Part shown: positions 8,351 through 17,689 of the stretch, one piece after another | Layout: every line of letters begins with the position of its first letter | Numbering within the stretch: the stretch's first letter is position 1 | Source of the DNA: PFL25 sp046260155 | GTDB taxonomy: Bacteria > Chloroflexota > Anaerolineae > Anaerolineales > UBA4823 | Direction of reading: 5' to 3' | Length of the DNA stretch: 64,000 nucleotides | NCBI GenBank assembly: GCA_046260155.1 | Contig: JBJYXV010000065.1 | Location: 62,001 to 126,000, forward strand | Notes under the pieces: model-generated | What the model was told of the DNA's origin: nothing | Database searches by the model: none | Seen by the model: only the letters and a program-made list of their open reading frames with translations | Translations under genes and position numbers: made by a program

Positions 8351-9406
8351 ATGAACGCCGAATTCACCGGAAAGCAGAGAGTATCCGCAGCTTTCAAGAA
8401 AACCTTCACCGGGCAGGATCCACAGCTCGATCGCGTGCCGGCCTATATCTTTACCGGTGCCTGTAATGCTAAGCTGGTTGGGGCCACACTAAGAGAATTC
8501 CTGCAGGATTATCAGGTCTTCACCAGGGCACAAATAGCGGCCTATCAGCGCTACCAGCCCGATATCCTGATCATGATGTGGGATTTGAATATGGATATCC
8601 AGGCCATGGGCAACGAGCTCCGCTACCCGGAAGACGGTATGAGCCTGGTAGTCAAAGAGTTTCTGGAGGATAAAAACAACTTCAGCAGACTGAAAGTGCC
8701 CGATCCGCAGAGAGATGGTCGCATTCCGGGTTATCTTGATGCCTGTGTTGAAGTAAAAAACGCCGTTCCTGATGCCCCGGTATCCGGCGTCATCGCTGGA
8801 CCATGGACGATTGCGATGGGATTGCGGGGTGCTAACAACCTGATCATCGATACGAAAATCGATCCTGATTTTGTCCACGAATTGATGAAGGTCAGCACGG
8901 AAGCCACCAAGGTATTCACTGAAGCCCTGGTTGAAATCGGGATCGGTATAGGCTATTCAGAGGCACCTGCCTCCTGCAACCTGATTTCGCCAGGCATGTA
9001 CCGTGATTTCGTCTTTCCATACCACCAGGAGCTGGTTTCCTGGTTCAAGGCGAAGAACGTTGGTGTCGGCATCCATATCTGTGGCAATGCCAATCCCATC
9101 CTGGAGGAAATGGTCGCCACCGGAGCCAGCAATATCAGCGTCGATGCGGGCACAGATCTTGGAAAAGCTGCACAGGCAGCCCGGGGGAAGGCAGTCCTGA
9201 TCGGTAATGTACCCACCGATTGCTTCCTGTCCACCAATAAGGATGTAATGGGAGCCGCGATCCAAAAATGCCTCGACCAGGTCGTGGATGACAGCGGTTA
9301 TATTCTCGCCCCAGGCTGCGAGATACCCGCAAACGCACCAGTTGAAACGATCGGCTGGTTCATGGAGTTAGCTGCTCAACTTGGCTCTTATCAAGAACCT
9401 CGTTGA
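8351..9406 (+). CDS. Uroporphyrinogen decarboxylase-family (MtaA/CmuA-like) methyltransferase
   Basis: A 351-residue URO-D superfamily protein. It carries HICGNA and the late GCEIP motif, the zinc-binding His/Cys pattern of corrinoid-dependent methyltransferases (MtaA, MtbA, CmuA C-terminal part) rather than of true haem-biosynthetic UroD. Such enzymes move methyl groups between a corrinoid protein and a thiol or tetrahydrofolate. No corrinoid protein or other subunit is next to it, so the substrate is open. ATG 8351 follows AGGAG by 6 bp. The gene appears monocistronic. Confidence 0.83.
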   Translation: MNAEFTGKQRVSAAFKKTFTGQDPQLDRVPAYIFTGACNAKLVGATLREFLQDYQVFTRAQIAAYQRYQPDILIMMWDLNMDIQAMGNELRYPEDGMSLVVKEFLEDKNNFSRLKVPDPQRDGRIPGYLDACVEVKNAVPDAPVSGVIAGPWTIAMGLRGANNLIIDTKIDPDFVHELMKVSTEATKVFTEALVEIGIGIGYSEAPASCNLISPGMYRDFVFPYHQELVSWFKAKNVGVGIHICGNANPILEEMVATGASNISVDAGTDLGKAAQAARGKAVLIGNVPTDCFLSTNKDVMGAAIQKCLDQVVDDSGYILAPGCEIPANAPVETIGWFMELAAQLGSYQEPR

Positions 9407-9518
9407 AAATATTGGACAGCACTTTTGACAGGAGCTCTTCGCGCCCAAATTACCAGGGTCGAACGTGCCCTGAGGTTTGAACCCCAACTGGTTTCCCTGA
9501 TCCCCCTCTCACTGCTCC

Positions 9519-9547
9519 TTGACAAATCCCTAAGATTATTATATATT
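9519..9547 (+). promoter_or_regulatory. Promoter of the marR-ABC exporter operon
   Basis: Consensus TTGACA (9519-9524), a 17-bp spacer, then TATATT (9542-9547). The predicted start near 9554 is directly followed by the half-palindrome TTAACTATTAA (9557-9567), a plausible MarR operator for self-repression (inference). Confidence 0.65.
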
Positions 9548-9579
9548 TCAGTTCGTTTAACTATTAAGAGAGCTGAATT

Positions 9580-10041
9580 ATGCCTGAGCCTGATCCATTT
9601 TTATCTGTTTTGTACCGGTGGATGGAGGTATCCATGCGCCGTTCGATGCGCAATTTTCTCCATTACTCCCGGGAAATCGGTCTGTCTATGTCCCAAATCA
9701 GCGTACTATTCCATCTCCGGCGCATGCGGAGCTGCGGGGTAACTGACCTGGGTGATCACCTGGGTGTGTCCAGCGCGGCAGCCAGCCAGTTGCTGGAACG
9801 ACTCGTTCAGCAGGGATTAATCCTGCGCTCCGAAGATCCCCAGGATCGGCGTGTCAAGCAAATCGTCCTGACTGATAAAGGTCGCCAGGTAATTGAAGCG
9901 GGCGTTGCTGCTCGCCAGGATTGGTTGGTTGACCTGGCGGATAGCTTATCAGCGCCTGAAAAACAGCAAATAGGGTTAGCCCTTAACCTCCTGGTTGACA
10001 AAGCCTCCCAGCTGGGTCAACCTTTAAAACCAAACCAGTAA
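9580..10041 (+). CDS. MarR-family transcriptional regulator
   Basis: A 153-residue winged-helix regulator. The DNA-binding part (about residues 45-110) shows GVTDLGDHLGVSSAAASQLLERLV followed by the wing SEDPQDRRVKQIVLTDKG, both typical of MarR. It lies 22 bp upstream of the ABC exporter pair in the same direction, the usual arrangement for a drug- or metabolite-sensing repressor controlling its own efflux pump. The ligand is unknown. Confidence 0.9.
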   Translation: MPEPDPFLSVLYRWMEVSMRRSMRNFLHYSREIGLSMSQISVLFHLRRMRSCGVTDLGDHLGVSSAAASQLLERLVQQGLILRSEDPQDRRVKQIVLTDKGRQVIEAGVAARQDWLVDLADSLSAPEKQQIGLALNLLVDKASQLGQPLKPNQ

Positions 10042-10063
10042 TTCATAGAGCGATTTTATCACC

Positions 10064-12304
10064 ATGTTGCGACTCCTCAAGTACTTAAAACCATACACAC
10101 TGCTAATCCTTCTAACTATCGTGCTGCTGTTCGTATTGGCTAATGCAGAGCTGGCTTTGCCTGATTATCTCTCGAAAATCGTCAATATCGGTATCCAGCA
10201 GGGTGGTGTAGAGGACGCAGTCGCTGAAGCCATCCGCCAGAGCGAAATGGAGAAGCTGTTGATCTTCATGAGCGCTGATGACCAAGCTTTGGTGCTTGAA
10301 AATTATGTTTTAGTAGAACCAGGTACTCCTGAAGCGGAACAATATATTGATCAATATCCTGCCCTGGCTGATGAACCCGTTTACGTTCTGGGAGACATCG
10401 ATCGGGCCACATCGGATCTATTAAACCCGGTAATGGGAAAAGCCTGGGTAGTTGTATCCAACATTGAACAAATGCAATCCGACCCGGCAAAAGCCGCAGC
10501 AATGGGCCAGGCTTTGGGGTTTGATCCAACACAAATCCCTGCCGGTATGGATGTTTTCGAAGTCTTACCTAAGCTGCCCTCAGCGCAACTCTCCCAGATC
10601 AGTGCGGCCATAAATGAAAGATTCGCTGCTCTTGGCGATAATATGGTCAACCAGATGGCGGTTGGAGCGGTCAAAAACGAGTATGAAGCGCTAGGTATGA
10701 ATACCAGCCGATTACAGACTGAATACATACTGTATATTGGTGGCATCATGCTGCTGATCTCGCTGCTTGCAGGAGTTTGTACCATTGTGGTCGGGTACCT
10801 GGCTTCGAGAACTGCGGCAGGAGCGGCAAAGGATATCCGTGAAGCAGAGTTCAAGCAGGTGGAAAGCTTCTCAAGCACGGAATTCGATAAATTTTCAACC
10901 GCCTCCCTGATCACCCGCTCAACCAATGATGTGACCCAGGTGCAGATGGTGATCTTCATGACCATGCGCATGGTTTTTTATGCCCCCATTATTGGTATTG
11001 GCGGGATTATCCGGGCTGTCGAACTGAGCACGAACATGTGGTGGATCATCGCAGTAGCGGTCGCAGCGCTGCTCAGCTTGATCTTGATTGTCTTTTCGAT
11101 CTCGCTTCCCAAGTTCCAAATAATGCAGAAATTGATCGATCGGCTGAATTTAGTCACGCGTGAAAATCTGTCTGGCATGATGGTTATCCGGGCCTTCAAC
11201 AAGCAGGATGACGAGGAGAAACGCTTTGACCTGGCAAATCGTGATTTGACCGACACAACTCTTTTCATCGCCCGAGTGATGGTAACCATGATGCCAATCA
11301 TCATGCTGTTGATGAACGGTTTGTCGATCTTGATCATCTGGGTAGGTGCGCATCAGGTTGCCCAATCAACAATGCAGGTGGGCGACATGATGGCATTTCT
11401 GCAGTATGCCATGCAAATCGTCTTTGCCTTCTTGATGATGTCGATGATGTTTATCTTTCTACCCAGGGCAGCGGTTTCCGGCGGGCGCATCGCTGATGTA
11501 TTAGATACCGAGATTTCCATCACCGATCCTGCTGAACCAAAACGCTTTGATGAAAAATTCAAATCCAGGATCGAATTCCGCAACGTGTCTTTCCGTTATC
11601 CTGGCGCGCTGGATGATGTGCTTCATAATATCAGCTTCACTGCCCAACCAGGTGAAATCACTGCATTCATCGGCTCTACTGGCTGTGGCAAATCCACGGT
11701 GATTAACCTGATCCCGCGTTTTTACGATGTGACCCAAGGCGCAGTTTTTCTGGATGGAATCGATGTTCGTTCAGTTACCCAGCACGACTTGCGCGACAAG
11801 ATTGGCTATATCCCTCAAAAAGGCATGCTGTTCTCAGGTACCATCGAGAGCAACCTGCGTTTCGCCAATCAAGACGCCAGCATGGAAGAATTGGAAGATG
11901 CAGTGGATATTGCCCAGGCCAGCGAATTTGTCTTCTCCGAGGAGGAAGGCTTCTCTTCAGAAATATCCCAGGGTGGATCGAACGTATCCGGAGGGCAGAA
12001 GCAGCGCCTGGCAATTGCGCGCGCCCTGGTTAAAAAACCACCGATTTATATTTTCGATGATAGTTTTTCTGCCCTGGATTTCAAAACAGATTCAGCACTG
12101 CGCAGAGCACTCAAGAAGAAAACGGGGGACAGTACTGTGCTGATCGTAACCCAGCGTGTGGCTACCATCAAAAACGCTGATCAAATTATCGTGCTTGACG
12201 AAGGACGGGTAGTTGGCCAGGGCAAACACCAGGAACTGATGGAAACCTGCGAAACATATCAAGAAATTGCTTATTCACAATTGAGCAAGGGGGAGCTGGC
12301 ATGA
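10064..12304 (+). CDS. ABC exporter half-transporter, degenerate-site subunit
   Basis: A 746-residue type-I ABC exporter (membrane domain then nucleotide-binding domain) of the BmrC/LmrC/TM287 kind. Walker A GSTGCGKST lies near residue 538, the signature VSGGQKQR follows, and Walker B is IYIFDDSFSALD near residue 660: the catalytic Glu is replaced by Asp, marking the degenerate ATP site of heterodimeric exporters. The region between the first and second membrane helices (about residues 35-220) is a large extracytoplasmic insertion, which accounts for the length above the usual 580. The stop overlaps the start of the partner gene (ATGA), so the two are co-translated. Confidence 0.9.
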   Translation: MLRLLKYLKPYTLLILLTIVLLFVLANAELALPDYLSKIVNIGIQQGGVEDAVAEAIRQSEMEKLLIFMSADDQALVLENYVLVEPGTPEAEQYIDQYPALADEPVYVLGDIDRATSDLLNPVMGKAWVVVSNIEQMQSDPAKAAAMGQALGFDPTQIPAGMDVFEVLPKLPSAQLSQISAAINERFAALGDNMVNQMAVGAVKNEYEALGMNTSRLQTEYILYIGGIMLLISLLAGVCTIVVGYLASRTAAGAAKDIREAEFKQVESFSSTEFDKFSTASLITRSTNDVTQVQMVIFMTMRMVFYAPIIGIGGIIRAVELSTNMWWIIAVAVAALLSLILIVFSISLPKFQIMQKLIDRLNLVTRENLSGMMVIRAFNKQDDEEKRFDLANRDLTDTTLFIARVMVTMMPIIMLLMNGLSILIIWVGAHQVAQSTMQVGDMMAFLQYAMQIVFAFLMMSMMFIFLPRAAVSGGRIADVLDTEISITDPAEPKRFDEKFKSRIEFRNVSFRYPGALDDVLHNISFTAQPGEITAFIGSTGCGKSTVINLIPRFYDVTQGAVFLDGIDVRSVTQHDLRDKIGYIPQKGMLFSGTIESNLRFANQDASMEELEDAVDIAQASEFVFSEEEGFSSEISQGGSNVSGGQKQRLAIARALVKKPPIYIFDDSFSALDFKTDSALRRALKKKTGDSTVLIVTQRVATIKNADQIIVLDEGRVVGQGKHQELMETCETYQEIAYSQLSKGELA

Positions 12305-13997
12305 GCGTGAACAGCGGCAACACTTCATCTGAACGGAGACCCGTGGGGGGGCCAATGCGGGGAAGAGGACCTATGGGACACCGTGGCCCGATGGCAATGA
12401 TGCCNNNNNNNNNNNNNNNNNNNNNNNNNNNNNNNNNNNNNNNNNNNNNNNNNNNNNNNNNNNNNNNNNNNNNNNNNNNNNNNNNNNNNNNNNNNNNNNN
12501 NNNNCGAAAATCGCGATGGATATCACCTACCGCTTCCGCAAGGATATCGCCGAGAAAATCAACCGCATGCCTTTCAAATACTTCGACAGCACTCCACAGG
12601 GAGAGATCCTTTCGCGCATCACCAATGATGTCGATACGGTTAGCCAGACCCTCAACCAGAGCCTGTCCCAGATCGTCACATCCGTTGTGACCGTGATCGG
12701 CGTGCTGATCATGATGCTGACGATCAGCTGGGTGATGACCCTGGTAGCGCTGCTGATGATACCGCTTTCGATGGGTATCATCATGCTGGTTGTACGCCAG
12801 TCGCAAAAATACTTCAAGCAGCAGCAGGATTATCTCGGACACATCAACGGACATGTAGAGGAGATGTTTGGCGGGCATCTCGTTATGAAGGCATTTAATG
12901 GAGAGGCTGATAGTGTTGCGAAATTTGAGGGTCTGAATAATACTCTGTACAATTCTGCCTGGAAATCCCAGTTCTTTTCAGGTTTAATGTTCCCGATAAT
13001 GAATTTTGTCGGCAACCTGGGCTATGTGGCGATCTGTATTCTCGGTGGCTACCTAGCTTCCAAAAACATAATCACCGTGGGTGATATCCAGGCTTTTATT
13101 CAATATATGCGCTCCTTTACCCAGCCTATCACCCAGCTGGCTAATATTTCCAATATTTTTCAACAGACTGCTGCTGCTGCAGAGCGGGTGTTTGAATTTT
13201 TGGCTGAAGAAGATCAAATCCCCGATGTGGAAAATCCCACCATGCCTGAGAGTATTGAAGGACATATCGTCTTCCAGGATGTTCGCTTTGGTTACAGCCC
13301 GGATAATATTGTCATTCGTGGTTTCTCCGCTGATGTAAAACCAGGACAAAAGATCGCCATCGTTGGCCCGACAGGTGCTGGTAAAACAACGATGGTGAAG
13401 CTGCTGATGCGCTTCTACGATGTGAACGAAGGGGCGATCCTGATCGATGGCCAAAACATTAAAGATTTCAAGCGCTCGGATTTGCGCTGCATGTTTGGCA
13501 TGGTACTTCAGGATACCTGGTTGTACAACGATACGATCATGGAGAACATACGCTATGGTTACCCTGGCGCTGCAGATGAAGATGTGATCGCAGCTGCTAA
13601 GGCTGCTCACGTCGATCACTTCGTGCGCACCCTTCCTGAAGGGTATAATCTGGTGCTCAACGAAGAAGCCTCAAACATATCCCAGGGCCAAAAGCAGCTG
13701 CTAACCATCGCCCGCGCGATCGTGATCGATCCCACGATGTTGATCCTCGATGAAGCCACCAGCTCTGTGGATACCCGTACCGAGGTACTCATTCAGGAGG
13801 CGATGGATAATTTGATGAAGAATCGCACCAGCTTTATCATTGCCCACCGCTTATCAACAATCCGCAACGCAGATTGGATCCTGGTGATGAACGAAGGTGA
13901 CATTGTCGAGCAGGGAAAGCACGAAGAACTGTTAGCTCGCAATGGTTTCTACGCCGACCTGTATTACAGCCAGTTTGATCAGGTAGAAATGGTATAG
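12301..13997 (+). CDS. ABC exporter half-transporter, catalytic subunit (broken by assembly gap)
   Basis: The gene begins at ATG 12301 with a Gly/Pro/Met/Arg-rich N-terminal extension (GPMRGRGPMGHRGPMAMM), common in YheH/LmrD-type subunits, and is then lost in 100 N. It resumes in a different nominal frame at 12507 (KIAMDITYRFRKD) and runs to 13997. The frame change only reflects the arbitrary gap length; judging from homologues, about 80-100 residues including the first membrane helices are missing. Walker A GPTGAGKTT, signature ISQGQKQLL and Walker B LILDEATSSVD with a true catalytic Glu make this the consensus-site partner of the previous subunit. Exported substrate unknown; the pair with MarR suggests multidrug or lipid efflux. 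Confidence 0.88.
12405..12504. other. Assembly gap (100 N)
   Basis: Exactly 100 N inside the second exporter gene; true length unknown. The break removes coding sequence and changes frame. Confidence 0.99.
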
Positions 13998-14033
13998 TGG
14001 TTTTTCCTCAGGAAAATCACAAGAATGGCGATT

Positions 14034-14063
14034 AAAATATCCAAGGCGATCCTGTGATATTTT
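14034..14063 (+). terminator. AT-rich hairpin after the exporter operon
   Basis: AAAATATC (14034-14041) pairs with GATATTTT (14056-14063) across a 14-nt loop, 37 bp after the stop of the exporter. The stem ends in TTTT, so weak termination is possible. Confidence 0.35.
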
Positions 14064-14178
14064 GTCTCCATTTAAGGTATCATTTGTAGGTCCTTTCCCA
14101 AGGGGACTTGTACATAAATTCAGAGGGAAGTATCCATCATGAAAACAATCAAAATCACATTGTAGAAGAGGATAAAAA

Positions 14179-14697
14179 ATGTTTGCGGATGATAACGCTG
14201 ATTTACAAAATAAAATTTCAAATCTGATCGATGAATTGCACGATCCAGACGGGATAAAACGACAAAAGGCTCGTCATGACCTGATTCTGATCGGCAGGAA
14301 TGCTACACCAGCACTGGTAGAAATCGTTTCAAATGAAACCGGCCACGCTCGTTGGGAGGCAATCAAAACGCTTGAAGGTCTTCGAGATCCGGATGCCGCA
14401 CCAGCTCTGGTTGAAGCCCTGATGGATGAGGAGAAAGGCACTCGTTGGGCCGCTTCAAATGCCTTGATCGGGCTCGATCGCGCGGGTATCAGATCATTAC
14501 TTGTTGGACTGACAAGGCATTACGATTCAGTCCAGTTCCGTGAAGTAGCACACCATATTTTGCATACTCTAAAAGATCGGAATAGCTTGTTGCCCAAAGA
14601 ATTAGAGGTATTTGAAGCACTTGAGAGTATTGAACCCGCGGTTAAGGTCCCCTGGGCAGCCGAGGCAGCACTCGAAGAATTGGATTCAAATGGGTGA
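14179..14697 (+). CDS. HEAT-repeat protein
   Basis: A 172-residue all-helical protein built of HEAT/PBS-lyase-type repeats: KARHDLILIGRNATPALVEI, then ARWEAIKTLEGLRDPDAAPALVEAL, then TRWAASNALIGL. There is no signal peptide or catalytic motif, so a cytoplasmic scaffold or protein-binding role is likely. AGAGGA about 9 bp upstream supports ATG 14179. No neighbour points to a partner. Confidence 0.75.
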   Translation: MFADDNADLQNKISNLIDELHDPDGIKRQKARHDLILIGRNATPALVEIVSNETGHARWEAIKTLEGLRDPDAAPALVEALMDEEKGTRWAASNALIGLDRAGIRSLLVGLTRHYDSVQFREVAHHILHTLKDRNSLLPKELEVFEALESIEPAVKVPWAAEAALEELDSNG

Positions 14698-15112
14698 AAA
14701 GTTTATTGGCAATTGGTCAAATTTGGAGGATGACCTCGATTTACTACCTCATTGATCAGTCCTTCCTTAATAGATCCAAAAACCTGAAGATTTTTTTGTA
14801 TAGATTTAGCGATTTTTCAGTGGGGGAAATAATCCTGGGACACCAATACCCGAGCATGGTCATCTCCCACAAGGATTGGTGTTATGCAAAGCCTGCGAGA
14901 TTGTTCATCCTAGATGGATTGTACATCCCGACCTGATTATGGTTGAATATCTTGCCAGCACAGCAGATTGTGATTACTCTGGAAGAAAGGATGCACCTTG
15001 CCGGGTTTACGCAATCATCCCTCCTTATCACCTGTCTAACTACATGCCTTTATCATAGAAATCTCGAAGTTCAGGGCCTGCAGGGGCACCCTTTAATGAA
15101 CCAAAGCCGTGA
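14698..15112. other. Intergenic, nothing recognised
   Basis: About 415 bp between the HEAT-repeat gene and the convergent DinB gene. Short open frames exist (for example 14876-15058) but have no ribosome site or recognisable product. Confidence 0.5.
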
Positions 15113-15607
15113 TCATGATGAAATCGGTACAAGCGCGTTGGTGTACTCTCCAAAATCCCAACCATCGATATCTGGGGGAGTGACTCCCAGCGCAGTGAGC
15201 ATGCTTTTTATTTGCTCCCGGTGTTCGCTCGCATGGTTGATGATCTGGACCATGACAACCCAGGGTTCCACAGTATATCCATTGCGGGTCTGGAGAAGGG
15301 ACTGGAGGGGTTTCTGCTCACCTCTTGCCAGTGCCAGGAGCCCTTCTCCGCTCATGCGCGCCGACTCACGTAGTTCGGTGAAAGCCAGAGAGATTTCCGG
15401 TCTTTCTTCCACCTGCAAAGTTAGAATTCCAAGATACCCCTGCTGGGAACGAACGAGATGCATCAAAGTCTGGCGAATACTCCCTGCTGTAGCTGACCGG
15501 GCTTCAGCATCGAGCTGCTCCTCGCTCAGGGCCGAGCAAGCCTCGATAATCTGCAGGTTTGCCCAATTGTTGTGCTCGAATAATTTGACCAGGAATTCAT
15601 TCTTCAT
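15113..15607 (-). CDS. DinB/YfiT-family metal-binding protein
   Basis: A 164-residue four-helix-bundle protein. The three metal-binding His of the DinB fold are placed as expected: one in TLMHLVRSQQGYL (about residue 50) and two in INHASEHREQI (about residue 127). The N-terminus KLFEHNNWANLQI is typical of the family. Members include thiol-S-transferases using bacillithiol or mycothiol, but most have no assigned function. The strong ribosome site AAGGAGGAG fixes ATG 15607. The gene is divergent from the BNR propeller gene. Confidence 0.85.
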   Translation of the reverse strand: MKNEFLVKLFEHNNWANLQIIEACSALSEEQLDAEARSATAGSIRQTLMHLVRSQQGYLGILTLQVEERPEISLAFTELRESARMSGEGLLALARGEQKPLQSLLQTRNGYTVEPWVVMVQIINHASEHREQIKSMLTALGVTPPDIDGWDFGEYTNALVPISS

Positions 15608-15715
15608 GTTTCTCCTCCTTTACTTGTGCTAATGGATTTACCACTTCCTCAATTTATGTGTCAGCCTCGAATCACTGAGACCACCTGTATTTTTACAAAC
15701 GGCTAGAACATATGT

Positions 15716-15744
15716 TTGACCAACTTTATCTTTTTTGTTAGAAT
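15716..15744 (+). promoter_or_regulatory. Promoter of the BNR-MoaD operon
   Basis: TTGACC (15716-15721), 17-bp spacer, TAGAAT (15739-15744). It gives a start near 15751 and a leader of about 40 nt before ATG 15792. Confidence 0.6.
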
Positions 15745-15791
15745 ATTACCTATATCATATCCCAATTCTGTCTTTAGAAAGGAAATTCAAC

Positions 15792-16907
15792 ATGAGCGGA
15801 GTACGTGTTTTAGTTGGCACGGTCAAAGGTGCTTTTATTTTGACTTCAGATGCAAAGCGTGAAAATTGGGAAATCGATGGTCCCCACTTCGGGGGTTGGG
15901 AGATTTTCCACCTTAAGGGGTCGCCAGTCGATCCGAACCGGCTATACGCATCGCAATCCAGTGACTGGTTTGGCCAGGTCATCCACCGCTCAAACGATGG
16001 GGGAAAATCCTGGGAAACCATGGGCAATGAGTTCCTCTATGAAGGTACACCTGGCACCCACCAGTGGTATGACGGCACCCCACACCCCTGGGAGTTCAAG
16101 CGCGTCTGGCACCTGGAGCCATCCTTGAATGATCCAGATATGGTTTATGCCGGGGTCGAAGATGCGGCGATCTTTCTCTCCAAAGATGGCGCTCAAACCT
16201 GGCATGAACTCGGTGGGCTGCGAGGTCATGGCACAGGACCTGATTGGCAACCGGGCGCTGGTGGATTGTGCCTGCACACCATCCTTTTAGATCCGAAGAA
16301 CGAAGGGCGCATCTTTGGCGCGATTTCAGCTGCTGGTGCGTTCCGCTCTGACGACATGGGTAAATCATGGAAACCGATCAACCAGGGTCTGAGCTCTGAG
16401 TATATCCCTGATCCAACGGCTGAGATCGGACACTGTGTGCACCGCATCGCCAAGCATGCCTCGCAGCCGGATGTGCTTTTCATGCAGAAGCACTGGGACG
16501 TGATGCGCAGCGATAACGCCGGGGATTCATGGTATGAGATCAGCGGGAACCTGCCCAGCGATTTCGGATTTGTCGTCGATGTCCACGCCCACGAGCCAGA
16601 GACGGTTTTCGTGATCCCCATTAAGAGCGACTCGGAACACTACCCGCCCGAGGGAAAATTACGCGTTTATCGCAGCCGGACTGGTGGCAACGAGTGGGAA
16701 GCGCTCACCAAAGGCCTCCCGCAATCCGATTGCTATGTGAATGTGCTGCGCGATGCGATGGCGGTCGACAGCCTCGATCCGTGTGGTGTTTATTTTGGCA
16801 CGACCGGCGGCCAGGTGTATGTCTCGGCTGATGCAGGCGACCAGTGGACTGCTATTACCCACGATCTGCCGCGCGTCATGTCCGTCGAAGTGCAAACCTT
16901 GCCATGA
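15792..16907 (+). CDS. BNR/sialidase-like beta-propeller protein
   Basis: A 371-residue cytoplasmic-looking protein (no signal peptide) with repeated Asp-box (BNR) motifs of the S-x-D-x-G-x-x-W type: SNDGGKSWETM, SKDGAQTWHEL, SDDMGKSWKPI, SDNAGDSWYEI and SADAGDQWTAI, which predict a six- or seven-bladed propeller. Such proteins are often annotated as exo-alpha-sialidase or glycosyl hydrolase, but I see no sialidase Arg triad, so I would not assign that activity. ATG 15792 follows AAAGGA. The stop overlaps the start of the MoaD-like gene by 4 bp (ATGA), so the two are translationally coupled. Confidence 0.82.
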   Translation: MSGVRVLVGTVKGAFILTSDAKRENWEIDGPHFGGWEIFHLKGSPVDPNRLYASQSSDWFGQVIHRSNDGGKSWETMGNEFLYEGTPGTHQWYDGTPHPWEFKRVWHLEPSLNDPDMVYAGVEDAAIFLSKDGAQTWHELGGLRGHGTGPDWQPGAGGLCLHTILLDPKNEGRIFGAISAAGAFRSDDMGKSWKPINQGLSSEYIPDPTAEIGHCVHRIAKHASQPDVLFMQKHWDVMRSDNAGDSWYEISGNLPSDFGFVVDVHAHEPETVFVIPIKSDSEHYPPEGKLRVYRSRTGGNEWEALTKGLPQSDCYVNVLRDAMAVDSLDPCGVYFGTTGGQVYVSADAGDQWTAITHDLPRVMSVEVQTLP

Positions 16908-17200
16908 TCCGTGTGAAACTACCCCACCATTTGCAGAATATAGCCGGGGTAGGCTCTGAAATGCTGCTCGATATTGAAGGTCCGGTTACGCAGCAAGCTA
17001 TCCTTGATGCTCTCGAGAGCCAGTATCCTGTGCTGCGCGGGACTATCCGCGACCATGCAACCCAACAACGCCGGCCCTATCTGCGCTTTTTTGCCAGTGG
17101 TGAGGATGTGTCACATGAAGCACCTGATGCCCCTGTGCCTGACGCAGTTGCCACGGGTGCAGAGCCTTTTCGCATCGTCGGGGCAATTGCCGGCGGGTAA
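16904..17200 (+). CDS. MoaD/ThiS-family ubiquitin-like protein
   Basis: A 98-residue beta-grasp protein ending in the diagnostic Gly-Gly tail (EPFRIVGAIAGG), as in MoaD and ThiS, where the terminal Gly is adenylylated and thiocarboxylated as a sulfur carrier. The N-terminus VKLPHHLQNIAGVG fits the family. No molybdopterin or thiamine gene is nearby; instead it is coupled to a beta-propeller gene, so the acceptor may be different (inference). Its last 13 codons, including the stop, form the start of a tandem repeat array that carries further copies of the same tail. Confidence 0.85.
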   Translation: MIRVKLPHHLQNIAGVGSEMLLDIEGPVTQQAILDALESQYPVLRGTIRDHATQQRRPYLRFFASGEDVSHEAPDAPVPDAVATGAEPFRIVGAIAGG

Positions 17201-17689
17201 ATCGCTTTTGCCCGGAGGATACCTGTTATCCCCCTCAGGGATTCAGTGGCATGCCGTTATGTCACTCTGAGCACAGTGAAGAGCCTTTTCGCATCGTTGG
17301 AGCAATTGCCGGCGGATAAATCACTCAGCCTGGTGAACCTGTTATCCTGAACACCCATCCCTCTGGGGTTCACTGACATGCCGNNNNNNNNNNNNNNNNN
17401 NNNNNNNNNNNNNNNNNNNNNNNNNNNNNNNNNNNNNNNNNNNNNNNNNNNNNNNNNNNNNNNNNNNNNNNNNNNNNNNNNNNCCTGGTGAACCTGTTAT
17501 CCTGAACACCCATCCCTCTGGGGTTCACTGACATGCCGCTATGTCACTCTGAGCACAGTGAAGAGCCTTTTCGCATCGTTGGAGCAATTGCCGGCGGATA
17601 AATCACTCAGCCTGGTGAACCTGTTATCCTGAACACCCATCCCTCTGGGGTTCACTGACATGCCGTTATGTCACTCTGAGCACCGCGAA
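17162..17689. repeat. Tandem array (119-127 bp units) copying the MoaD gene end
   Basis: Units start with GAGCCTTTTCGCATCGT at 17162 (inside the MoaD gene), 17281 and 17563, with a partial unit at 17484-17562 after the gap. Each full unit holds a copy of the final MoaD codons (EPFRIVGAIAGG and stop), then CCTGTTATCC, GGTTCACTGACATGCCG in the later units, and ends with GTCACTCTGAGCACAGTGAA. The first unit is 119 bp, the last 127 bp. The gap sits inside the array, so copy number is unknown and at least three. Confidence 0.9.
17384..17483. other. Assembly gap (100 N) inside the tandem array
   Basis: Exactly 100 N, flanked on both sides by the same repeat unit. Repeat collapse during assembly is the likely cause. 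Confidence 0.99.

Noticed and set aside
12301..12690. Continuous reading through the gap in the first frame
   Set aside because: The frame after the gap lacks transporter sequence; the true coding frame resumes at 12507, and the gap length is arbitrary.
14694..15058. Small plus-strand ORFs between the HEAT-repeat and DinB genes
   Set aside because: They have no ribosome site, no recognisable domain and an unlikely composition.
15792..16907. Sialidase activity of the BNR protein
   Set aside because: Asp-boxes are present, but the Arg triad, FRIP motif and export signal are not visible.
17162..17689. Possible CRISPR array
   Set aside because: The repeat covers almost the whole unit (119-127 bp) with no variable spacers, and no cas genes are nearby.
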